Assembly: GCA_934454035.1 (NCBI GenBank)
Contig: CAKSFY010000113.1
Location: 1 to 7,309 of the forward strand
DNA from: an uncultured Clostridia bacterium
GTDB lineage: Bacteria; Bacillota; Clostridia; UBA1381
DNA: 7,309 nt
Direction: 5' to 3'
Positions 1-6,301 of the stretch are shown here, piece after piece. The position numbers and the translations under genes are program-made. The notes below the pieces were generated by a model. It searched no databases, was not told the origin of the DNA, and saw only the letters and a list, made by a program, of their open reading frames with translations. Position 1 is the first letter of the stretch, and the number at the start of each line of letters is the position of its first letter.

Positions 1-1368
1 GGTCTTACAACATTCATGACAATGGCGTATATTATCGCCCTGAATCCGAATCTGCTTACAGGCTTCGGTCAGGAGGGTACGCCGGCACTTTGGAACGGCG
101 TGTTCCTGTCAACATGTATTGCTTCGGCAATCGGTATCTTCGTAATGGCATTTTTGGCAAACAAACCGTTTGCTATGGCACCGGGAATGGGACTTAACAG
201 CTTTTTTGCGGTTGTTGTTGCCAATATTGCGGCAATAACAGGCGTATCCTATGTTGAGTCATTCCAGACTGCGCTCTGTGTAATTTTAATTGAGGGAGTA
301 GTATTCCTGATTTTATCTCTTCTTAATATAAGAGAAAAAATTGTTAATGCGATTCCTCTCGGAATCAGACTCGGCATTGCTCCGGCAATCGGTCTTATGC
401 TCCTTAATATCGGTCTCGGCTCAAATGCCGGCGTATATTCGGAAGCAGGCGGCCCGTTCTACGTAATGAAGGACTTTTTCGGAGCGCTTACCCCAAGCTA
501 TGCAGTAACAACAATCGGCTCGGGTTACAGTCAGATGGTTCTGACAGTTATCACCATGTTTGTGGGAGTGTTCGTGATAGCTGTTTTGTCTGAGAAAAAG
601 GTTAAGGGTTCGGTTCTTATCGGTATGCTTACATCCTCGGTTATTTATTGGGCAGGCGAGGCAATATTCCTCGGAACAAATCCTTTTGAATCGTTAAAAA
701 CCGCTTCGTTTGTTCCTGCATTCGGCGATATGGCGGAAACAACTCTCTTTAAATTCAATTTTGCAAATCTTGCAAATATAGGTTGGTTTACAGTTGTAAC
801 CCTTATTTTGACATTCTGTATAATCGATATGTTCGATACAATAGGTACACTGGTCGGAACTGCATCCCGTGCCGGAATGGTTGATGAAGAGGGAAATATG
901 CCGAATATGAAGGAAGCTCTTATCGCTGACGCTGTCGGTACAATTGCAGGTTCTGCAACGGGTACATCAACAGTTACAACATTTGTTGAATCTGCATCGG
1001 GTGTTGAAGCAGGAGGAAGAACGGGTCTTACAGCATTGGTAACGGGAATTTTGTTCCTTGCCTGTATGTTCCTTGCTCCGATTGCGGCTATTATCCCTGC
1101 AGCTGCAACATCGGCTGCGTTGATTTACGTAGGCTTTTTAATGCTCGGTGGACTTAAAAAGATTGATTTTGAAGATATTACACAAGGCTTGCCGGCTGCA
1201 CTTATGATGATTTCAATGCCGATTTCAGGTTCTATCGGACATGCTATCGGTTTGGGTATAATCAGTTATGCAGTAATCAAAGTATTTACCGGAAAAGCAA
1301 AAGAGGTTTCTGTTCTTACATACATAATCTCGCTTATATTCCTTGTTAAATTCTTCTTGGTTGTTTGA
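1..1368 (+). CDS. NCS2 family purine permease (AzgA/PbuG type), 5'-truncated by window edge
   Basis: Integral membrane proton-coupled transporter of the nucleobase-cation symporter-2 family, AzgA/PbuG branch, which takes up hypoxanthine, guanine or adenine. The frame is open from base 1; the five residues before the first ATG (GLTTF) belong to the conserved first transmembrane segment GLTTFMTMAYI, so the real start lies about 20-30 codons outside the window and the ATG at 16 is internal. The 455 visible residues are almost the full family length. Recognisable are the GMGLNSFFA motif (visible residues 62-70), FDTIGTLVGTASRAGM (from about 278) and the following GTIAGSATGTSTVTTFVESASG block, the substrate-binding region of the family. 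Multiple hydrophobic segments run to the C-terminus. A hairpin terminator follows 14 bases after the stop, so it is not co-transcribed with the next operon. Purine specificity cannot be told from the sequence alone; any riboswitch would lie upstream, out of view. Confidence 0.93.
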   Translation, partial: GLTTFMTMAYIIALNPNLLTGFGQEGTPALWNGVFLSTCIASAIGIFVMAFLANKPFAMAPGMGLNSFFAVVVANIAAITGVSYVESFQTALCVILIEGVVFLILSLLNIREKIVNAIPLGIRLGIAPAIGLMLLNIGLGSNAGVYSEAGGPFYVMKDFFGALTPSYAVTTIGSGYSQMVLTVITMFVGVFVIAVLSEKKVKGSVLIGMLTSSVIYWAGEAIFLGTNPFESLKTASFVPAFGDMAETTLFKFNFANLANIGWFTVVTLILTFCIIDMFDTIGTLVGTASRAGMVDEEGNMPNMKEALIADAVGTIAGSATGTSTVTTFVESASGVEAGGRTGLTALVTGILFLACMFLAPIAAIIPAAATSAALIYVGFLMLGGLKKIDFEDITQGLPAALMMISMPISGSIGHAIGLGIISYAVIKVFTGKAKEVSVLTYIISLIFLVKFFLVV

Positions 1369-1382
1369 TAGTATTTTATCTG

Positions 1383-1410
1383 AAACCGCCCGTATTTCGG
1401 GCGGTTTTTT
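1383..1410 (+). terminator. Rho-independent terminator of the permease gene
   Basis: Perfect inverted repeat, left arm AAACCGCCCG at 1383-1392 and right arm CGGGCGGTTT at 1398-1407, with a TATTT loop and a run of six T (1405-1410). It ends permease transcription just before the next promoter. Confidence 0.93.
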
Positions 1411-1422
1411 GCTGCTTCGCAG

Positions 1423-1451
1423 TTGACATACTTTTACAAATATGATATACT
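1423..1451 (+). promoter_or_regulatory. Sigma-A promoter for the acyltransferase operon
   Basis: A perfect -35 box TTGACA (1423-1428), a 17-base spacer and a -10 box TATACT (1446-1451) with an extended -10 TG at 1443-1444. Transcription should start near 1458, giving a leader of about 30 bases before the MBOAT start codon. It lies directly after the permease terminator, so the four-gene operon is independently expressed. The match is close to consensus, which predicts substantial basal expression. Confidence 0.82.
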
Positions 1452-1486
1452 ATATATACAAATATTTTACGGAAGAGTGTTAATGA

Positions 1487-2887
1487 ATGATATTTTCATC
1501 ATATAAATTTATATTTTTGTTTTTCCCGATTGTCATACTCGGCACGGCGCTTTGCCGAAAGGCAAAAAATGTGAATTTTTTGAAGGTGTGGCTTATTGCG
1601 GCTTCGCTTTATTTTTACGGCAGCGGAAATATGAAATTTCTGCCGATTCTTTTCCTGACGGCAATTTTTAATTTCGGGATAAGCAGAGGACTTGTAACTT
1701 CGGATAATAAGCCTTTGAGAGCAGGTTTGCTTGCGCTCGGAGTTTTGGAAAATCTGGGACTGCTTTTTTATTTTAAGTACAGAAATTTCTTTTTTGAAAA
1801 TGTTAATTTGGTATTCGGAACGGATATAATTATGAAAAATATAATTTTGCCGCTGGGAATTTCATTTTACACTTTTCAGATTTTGTCGTATGTTTTCGAT
1901 TGCTACACCGGCGATGCAAAAAAATACGGTTTTGCAGATTATATGCTTTTTGTGACCTTTTTTCCGCAGCTGATTGTGGGGCCGGTTGTGACGCATGACG
2001 AAATAATTCCGCAGTTTACGAGTGATAATCTTCTTAAAACCGATAAAAATAATATAATTGCGGCAATTATTTATTTTTCGATAGGCTGTGCAAAAAAAAT
2101 TCTGCTTGCCGATCCGCTTATCGATTTTGCGACTTCGTTTTACGGCGGCAATATAGCTATGAATTTTATAAATTCATGGACGGCGGTGCTTGCTTACACA
2201 TTTGCATATTATTTCGATTTTTCGGGATATATCGACATGGCTTTGGGGCTGGGACTGTTCTTTAACATAAAGCTTCCGCAAAACTTTAATTCGCCTTACA
2301 AATCGCGTAATTTTGCGGATTTTTGGCGCAGATGGAACATAACGGTGTCCAGATTTTTAAATGACAATATTTTTAAAAGGATTTTTAAATTCGGCAACGG
2401 AATGATAAAGCTGATTTTTGCAACGCTTATCACATTTATAGTGTCGGGAATATGGCACGGAGCAGGCTGGCACTATATAGCATGGGGTATTGTGAACGGG
2501 ATATTTGTTTCGATTGCAAATGTTATGACGGTTAAAAGAAAAAAACTTCCGTTCCCGATTGCGTGGACGCTGACATTTTTCTTTTCGATACTTGTGAGAG
2601 TTCTGTTCGATGCGAACGGACTGCTGCAGGCAATGGCAGTATATAAGACTATGTTCACATTTAACGGTGAGATTTTATATGGCATAAGAGCATTTTTTGC
2701 GGATAATATTAAAGTGATTTTTGTTATATTTATTTCGGCATTTATATGCTTTTTCTGCAAAAATACACAGGAAATGCTTGAAGATTTTAAGCCGAAACCG
2801 GTGCATGCCATATTCTGCGGAGCAATTTTGGCTGCTTCTCTTTTCTATATAGGCAGTGTTTCGCAGTTTTTGTATTTCCAGTTTTAA
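1487..2887 (+). CDS. MBOAT family membrane-bound O-acyltransferase (AlgI/DltB-like)
   Basis: Polytopic membrane enzyme of 466 residues, the usual AlgI/DltB length. This family accepts an acyl group from a cytoplasmic donor (acyl-CoA or acyl-carrier protein) and passes it outward for attachment to surface polysaccharide or teichoic acid. The N-terminus MIFSSYKFIFLFFP is typical. Signature blocks are FFPQLIVGPVV, FDFSGYIDMALGLGLFF, PQNFNSPYKSRNFADFWRRW and the invariant catalytic histidine in SGIWHGAGWHY (H324). The position that carries a second His in AlgI/DltB (WRRWHIS) is Asn here (N284), as in several eukaryotic MBOATs. The start at 1487 is preferred: GGAAGAG (1471-1477) lies 9 bases upstream and the frame gives the family N-terminus; the ATG at 1483 opens only a 7-codon frame. 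It is first gene of the operon, 18 bases before the SGNH/CE4 gene. The neighbouring ACP suggests that acyl-S-ACP is the donor (inference). Confidence 0.92.
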   Translation: MIFSSYKFIFLFFPIVILGTALCRKAKNVNFLKVWLIAASLYFYGSGNMKFLPILFLTAIFNFGISRGLVTSDNKPLRAGLLALGVLENLGLLFYFKYRNFFFENVNLVFGTDIIMKNIILPLGISFYTFQILSYVFDCYTGDAKKYGFADYMLFVTFFPQLIVGPVVTHDEIIPQFTSDNLLKTDKNNIIAAIIYFSIGCAKKILLADPLIDFATSFYGGNIAMNFINSWTAVLAYTFAYYFDFSGYIDMALGLGLFFNIKLPQNFNSPYKSRNFADFWRRWNITVSRFLNDNIFKRIFKFGNGMIKLIFATLITFIVSGIWHGAGWHYIAWGIVNGIFVSIANVMTVKRKKLPFPIAWTLTFFFSILVRVLFDANGLLQAMAVYKTMFTFNGEILYGIRAFFADNIKVIFVIFISAFICFFCKNTQEMLEDFKPKPVHAIFCGAILAASLFYIGSVSQFLYFQF

Positions 2888-2891
2888 AATT

Positions 2892-2897
2892 AAGAGG
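2892..2897 (+). promoter_or_regulatory. Ribosome binding site that decides the start of the SGNH/CE4 gene
   Basis: AAGAGG lies 8 bases before ATG 2906 but only 2 bases before the in-frame TTG at 2900. The spacing supports the ATG as the true start. Confidence 0.7.
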
Positions 2898-2905
2898 TTT
2901 TGTAT

Positions 2906-4714
2906 ATGAGTTTCAAAAGATGGATAATTATATTCTGCATTTCGCTTGCGGCAGTGTGTGCGGCGGTTATGGGATTTAATATCGCCGTTGACCCGTTCGG
3001 AGTATTCGGAGACGGAATTTTTGACGATTACAGCTATGACATGACCATGAATCCCAGAATATCAAAAATCGAATATCTCAAAAAGCATCATTCGGAATAC
3101 GATTCTTATATTATCGGCTGCTCAAAAACCAGTTGTTATCGGGTGGAAAAGCTTAATGAGTATTACGGCGGAGCACGTTTTTACAACATGCTGATGTACG
3201 GAGGAGATATGTATGATATTGAAAAGACAGCGGAGTACATTATTAAGACGTACAGTCCGAAGAATATTATTATAAATCTCGGACTTGAAGAGACGACCGA
3301 GTACAATACCGAGCCTGACCCGATAAAGCAAAATCTGCATCCGCTTGTTGAGGGCAAGCCGCTTCTTCCGTTTTATTTTAAATATGCGGCATTGAATCCG
3401 CAGTATTCTATAGATAAACTCGAAAATATAAAAAGCAGAGATTATCTTATGACGGGCGAGAATATTTTTATTCCGGAAACAGGCGCATATAATAAGCAGC
3501 TCAGAGATATAATGCCTATAGGCACAACCGACGAATACCGTGCGGCAAATGAGAAGGAGTTCGAGGGCGGTGAATTCACGGAAAAAATGGAGAATATTGA
3601 CCGCTGCGTTTCCGATGTAAAAAAGATAGCCGATTTGTGCCGGGAGAAAAATATTGACTTTAAGCTGATTGTATCGCCTATTTATGAGGGGGAGCTTAAA
3701 CATTATCCTGCCGATAAGCTGACAGAATTTTGGGAGAAGCTTTCGGCGGTTACGGATTTTTATAACTTCGCCGGATATACATCATGCATAACCAATGACG
3801 AGAGATATTACTATGACACGTATCATTTCCGCAACTGTGTCGGAGATATGGCACTGGCGTATATGTTCGGTGACTCTTCGGTCTATATTCCGCAAGGCTT
3901 CGGCAACCATATTACAAGTGACAATGTGAAAGAATATGCAAAAAAGGCGCTTGAGTATAAAAGCTGCGAAACAGAGGAGATTAAGCTGCCGGTACTGCTT
4001 TATCATAATATTTCCGAGAATCCGGAAAGTGATATGGACGTATCGCCGTCAAAACTTGACAGCGATACAGGGAAAATGCTTGCTGCCGGATATACTCCGA
4101 TTTCTGCCGCAGAGCTTGAAAATTTTGTTTATAAAGGAGCAGATTTACCCGAAAAGCCTGTGCTTATTACCTTTGACGACGGATATTATTCAAATTATAA
4201 ATACGCTTTTCCAATTTTGAAAAAATATAACTGCAAGGCAGTTATATTTCCGGTCGGCGCAACTTTCGGCAGGGATAATTATAACGGCATAAGCATAATA
4301 AGGCATTTCGGATTTGACGAGGCAAATGAAATGATTGATTCGGGACTTGTCGAAATAGGCAGCCACACATATGATATGCACCAGACAAAGACATTAACAG
4401 ATAACCCGAGAATGGGAGTAATAAACTTAAACGGCGAATCGGACAGAGAACTTGCGGCTTTCTTTAAAGATGACTGCGGCAAGTTTAATGAGCAGATTGC
4501 CTCAAGGCTTGATAAAACTGTTTCGGCTCTTTCTTACCCATACGGGAATCATAATCCTGCTGCGGATGTATGTGCCGTTCAGAACGGATACAAGCTCACA
4601 TTTACAACCGAAGAGGGAGACAATATCATAATAAAGGGAATTGGGCAGACACTCTATAATCTGAAGCGCTTCAGTATCACAAATGATACAGAGATAAATG
4701 AAATTTTAAAATAG
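2906..4714 (+). CDS. Membrane-anchored fusion: SGNH/DltD-AlgJ-like domain + CE4 (NodB) polysaccharide deacetylase
   Basis: A 602-residue protein with an N-terminal signal anchor (about residues 6-28, after the positive FKR) and the rest predicted outside the cell. Residues 29 to about 330 resemble the SGNH-like partners of MBOAT enzymes: DPFGVFGD after the anchor, a nucleophile-type motif IIGCSKTS with S73, NLGLEE at 124-129, and a C-terminal DTYH dyad (D304, H307). Residues from about 362 to the end are a CE4/NodB domain: LPVLLYHNIS, ITFDDGYYSNY (D424 as base, D425 as metal ligand), SHTYDMH (H487, H492) and SYPYG (P545). CE4 enzymes remove N- or O-acetyl groups from chitin-like, PNAG-like or peptidoglycan sugars. 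The fusion would place acyl transfer and deacetylation on one extracellular protein acting with the upstream MBOAT (inference). The His pair is spaced H-x4-H rather than the more usual H-x3-H. The CE4 assignment is firm; the SGNH assignment rests on a few motifs. Confidence 0.85.
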   Translation: MSFKRWIIIFCISLAAVCAAVMGFNIAVDPFGVFGDGIFDDYSYDMTMNPRISKIEYLKKHHSEYDSYIIGCSKTSCYRVEKLNEYYGGARFYNMLMYGGDMYDIEKTAEYIIKTYSPKNIIINLGLEETTEYNTEPDPIKQNLHPLVEGKPLLPFYFKYAALNPQYSIDKLENIKSRDYLMTGENIFIPETGAYNKQLRDIMPIGTTDEYRAANEKEFEGGEFTEKMENIDRCVSDVKKIADLCREKNIDFKLIVSPIYEGELKHYPADKLTEFWEKLSAVTDFYNFAGYTSCITNDERYYYDTYHFRNCVGDMALAYMFGDSSVYIPQGFGNHITSDNVKEYAKKALEYKSCETEEIKLPVLLYHNISENPESDMDVSPSKLDSDTGKMLAAGYTPISAAELENFVYKGADLPEKPVLITFDDGYYSNYKYAFPILKKYNCKAVIFPVGATFGRDNYNGISIIRHFGFDEANEMIDSGLVEIGSHTYDMHQTKTLTDNPRMGVINLNGESDRELAAFFKDDCGKFNEQIASRLDKTVSALSYPYGNHNPAADVCAVQNGYKLTFTTEEGDNIIIKGIGQTLYNLKRFSITNDTEINEILK

Positions 4715-4740
4715 GTAAAAAATAAACGGAGGCTAAAAAA

Positions 4741-4968
4741 ATGAGTACAGCAGAAAGAATTTTAAAGTTTTTTGAGGAGAAAAAAATTGAGGGAGTAGAA
4801 GCGGATACTGACCTTTTTAAGGGCGGATATGTGGATTCGCTTTTCGCAATAGAGATAGTTGTGTATCTTGAAAAGGAATTCGGAATCAAAATGAAGAACA
4901 AGGATATATCGGAAAAGAATTTTCGCACGGTTTCAAATATTGCGGAAACTGTGGAAAAATATCTTTAA
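4741..4968 (+). CDS. Acyl carrier protein (DltC/PCP-like)
   Basis: A 75-residue acidic helical carrier protein. The phosphopantetheine attachment motif is GYVDSLFAIEI with S33 as the modified serine, followed by the helix VVYLEKEFGIKM typical of carrier proteins. Length and layout match DltC-like and stand-alone ACPs. A good Shine-Dalgarno GGAGG (4728-4732) lies 8 bases before the ATG. It sits 26 bases after the deacetylase gene and 15 bases before the FkbH-like gene, in the order expected if it is the carrier charged by FkbH and discharged by the MBOAT. The phosphopantetheinyl transferase must be encoded elsewhere. The DSL rather than a fatty-acid-type context and the neighbours argue against it being the housekeeping fatty acid synthesis ACP. 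Confidence 0.93.
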   Translation: MSTAERILKFFEEKKIEGVEADTDLFKGGYVDSLFAIEIVVYLEKEFGIKMKNKDISEKNFRTVSNIAETVEKYL

Positions 4969-4983
4969 TCGGAGGGAAAATAA

Positions 4984-6009
4984 ATGTCCGTAAAAACAAA
5001 ATGTGTGGTATGGGATTTGGACAATACAATCTGGGACGGAGTTCTTACAGAAAATGAAAATGTCACACTGAAAAAGGGAATTACAGATATTATAAAGGAG
5101 CTTGACAGAAGAGGTATTCTCCAATCAATAGCCAGTAAAAATAATGAAGAGGACGCAATTAAAAAGCTTAAAGAATTCGGAATCAGCGAGTATTTTCTCT
5201 ATCCCGAGATAAATTGGAATCCGAAAAGCATGTCGATTAAAAATATCAGAGAAAAGCTGAATTTGGGAATTAATACGTTTGCATTTGTTGATGACAGTGA
5301 TTTTGAAAGAGCGGAGGTATCTCATGCGCTGCCTGAGGTTCTGACTGTTGATGCGGCAGATTATGAAAAGATTCCCGATATGGATTGTATGAATCCGGAA
5401 TTTATAACGGAAGATACAATCAACCGCCGTAAAATGTATATGTCCGATATGCAAAGAAAAAAAGAAGAGGCAGCATTTGAGGGTACAAGTCATGAATTTT
5501 TGAACACTCTCGATATGGAGCTTACCATAGAAAAAGTCACGGAGGCGGATTTGCAGAGAGCATATGAGCTGACAGTCCGTACTCATCAGCTTAATTCCAC
5601 CGGATATACTTATTCATATGATGAGCTTTTGGAGTATATCAATTCCGACAGCCATATTTTTCTTATTGCAAGCCTTAAAGACAGATTCGGCGATTACGGA
5701 AAAATCGGTCTTGCACTTGTTGAAAATACGGACGCTATGCGTATTAAACTGCTTTTGATGAGCTGCAGAGTTATGTCAAGAGGTGTCGGCTCGGCATTTT
5801 TAATTCATCTGATAAGACTGGCAAAGAAGAATAATAAAGAGCTTTTTGCCGATTTTCTCGAAACTGATAAAAACAGGGTTATGTATATCACATATAAGCT
5901 TATGGGATTTGAGGAAGAAGAAAACGAGGACGGAAAAATTCTGCTCAAATATGATTCCGATGACGACAAAGAGTTCCCGGAATATTTTCATGTAAAAACC
6001 GATATGTAA
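4984..6009 (+). CDS. FkbH-like protein: HAD-IIIC domain + GNAT-like domain, probable glyceryl-ACP loading enzyme
   Basis: A 341-residue cytoplasmic protein. The N-terminal HAD-IIIC domain (about residues 5-150) shows KCVVWDLDNTIWDGVL with the nucleophile D11 and D13, IASKNN (S51, K52), NWNPKS (K81) and FVDDSDFER (D103, D104). The C-terminal part (about 180-325) is the GNAT-like region of the family, with LTVRTHQLNSTG (from 196), DRFGDYGKIGLALVE and LLLMSCRVMSRGVGSAFLIH. Characterised FkbH-type enzymes in polyketide pathways take D-1,3-bisphosphoglycerate, remove phosphate and load glyceryl onto an ACP. The ACP gene ends 15 bases upstream, which fits that role. Here there are no polyketide genes; the MBOAT and SGNH/CE4 genes suggest that the acyl group goes to a surface glycan (inference). 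GGAGGG (4971-4976) lies 7 bases before the ATG. Last gene of the operon. The exact acyl group could be another three-carbon hydroxy acid. Confidence 0.9.
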   Translation: MSVKTKCVVWDLDNTIWDGVLTENENVTLKKGITDIIKELDRRGILQSIASKNNEEDAIKKLKEFGISEYFLYPEINWNPKSMSIKNIREKLNLGINTFAFVDDSDFERAEVSHALPEVLTVDAADYEKIPDMDCMNPEFITEDTINRRKMYMSDMQRKKEEAAFEGTSHEFLNTLDMELTIEKVTEADLQRAYELTVRTHQLNSTGYTYSYDELLEYINSDSHIFLIASLKDRFGDYGKIGLALVENTDAMRIKLLLMSCRVMSRGVGSAFLIHLIRLAKKNNKELFADFLETDKNRVMYITYKLMGFEEEENEDGKILLKYDSDDDKEFPEYFHVKTDM

Positions 6010-6016
6010 GCATAAT

Positions 6017-6079
6017 AAAAAAGTCTTGAACCCAAAAAAGGGGATATAAAAAAAGTCCGGAACGCAAAAAGGCATGTAT
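6017..6079. repeat. Imperfect tandem repeat, two units of about 32 bases
   Basis: Unit 1 (6017-6047) and unit 2 (6048-6079) share the layout A-tract, GTCNNGAACNC, A-tract, GG-rich end, then an ATAT/TGTAT tail. The cores GTCTTGAACCC and GTCCGGAACGC match at 8 of 11 bases. The A-tracts are 6-7 and 5-6 bases long. It starts 8 bases after the FkbH-like stop codon. Confidence 0.5.
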
Positions 6080-6182
6080 TACTTGAAAAGTATATATTAT
6101 AAAATAATATGTTTTAACGATTTTTGAAAAAAATCTCAAAATTTTCGATTTATATATTACAACACCTTTTTGCTGCGCCCTC

Positions 6183-6248
6183 ACCAAACCGCTCGGAGTA
6201 CCCACGTACACCGTTGGGTTTGGTTTGAACGTTCCGAAGCATTTTTTT
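6183..6248 (+). other. Structured block: nested and competing inverted repeats followed by a T-run
   Basis: An outer stem pairs GCTCGGA (6191-6197) with TCCGAAGC (6233-6240, one bulged A), followed directly by A and seven T. An inner hairpin pairs ACCCACG (6200-6206) with CGTTGGGT (6212-6219, one bulge) around a TACAC loop. A competing 8-bp perfect pairing joins ACCAAACC (6183-6190) to GGTTTGGT (6217-6224). The outer stem plus T-run looks like an intrinsic terminator for plus-strand transcripts, and the alternatives resemble a small structured RNA or an interspersed repeat. Function unknown. Confidence 0.5.
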
Positions 6249-6257
6249 CTGTCCCCT

Positions 6258-6292
6258 AAAAAGGCGGTGTACTTTTTATACACCGCCTTTTT
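6258..6292. terminator. Bidirectional intrinsic terminator between convergent operons
   Basis: A perfect 14-bp inverted repeat: left arm AAAAAGGCGGTGTA (6258-6271), loop CTTTTTA, right arm TACACCGCCTTTTT (6279-6292). The A-run on one side and the T-run on the other let it end both the plus-strand operon and the minus-strand acetyltransferase, whose stop codon is 9 bases away. Confidence 0.93.
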
Positions 6293-6301
6293 ACATACAA
6301 T

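Larger units (their letters stand above)
6010..6257. other. Gene-free intergenic region between convergent operons
   Basis: About 250 bases without a credible gene. It begins with an imperfect 32-base tandem repeat (6017-6079), continues with very AT-rich DNA (about 6080-6160), and ends with a GC-richer block (about 6165-6240) rich in inverted repeats. A 112-codon frame on the minus strand (5945-6283) covers it but begins inside the terminator hairpin and runs into the FkbH-like gene; I do not call it as a gene. Confidence 0.7.

Noticed and set aside
16..18. ATG at 16 as the permease start
   Set aside because: The frame is open to base 1 and the residues before it (GLTTF) belong to the conserved family motif, so the gene begins upstream of the window.
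2473..2811. Minus-strand ORF of 112 codons inside the MBOAT gene
   Set aside because: Antisense to the conserved C-terminal MBOAT region, with no independent support.
2900..2902. TTG as start of the SGNH/CE4 protein
   Set aside because: Only 2 bases after the Shine-Dalgarno AAGAGG; the ATG at 2906 has the right 8-base spacing.
3122..3703. Minus-strand ORF of 193 codons inside the SGNH/CE4 gene
   Set aside because: Shadow of the coding strand, which carries clear motifs in this stretch; no ribosome binding site or domain on the minus strand.
4984..6009. FkbH-like protein as part of a polyketide or nonribosomal peptide cluster
   Set aside because: No ketosynthase, adenylation or thioesterase gene is present, and the neighbours are surface acyltransferase and deacetylase genes ending in a strong terminator.
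5945..6283. Minus-strand ORF of 112 codons across the intergenic region
   Set aside because: Its start lies inside the terminator hairpin, there is no ribosome binding site, and its second half is antisense to the FkbH-like gene. The peptide has no recognisable domain. It is treated as non-coding and discussed as a structured block.
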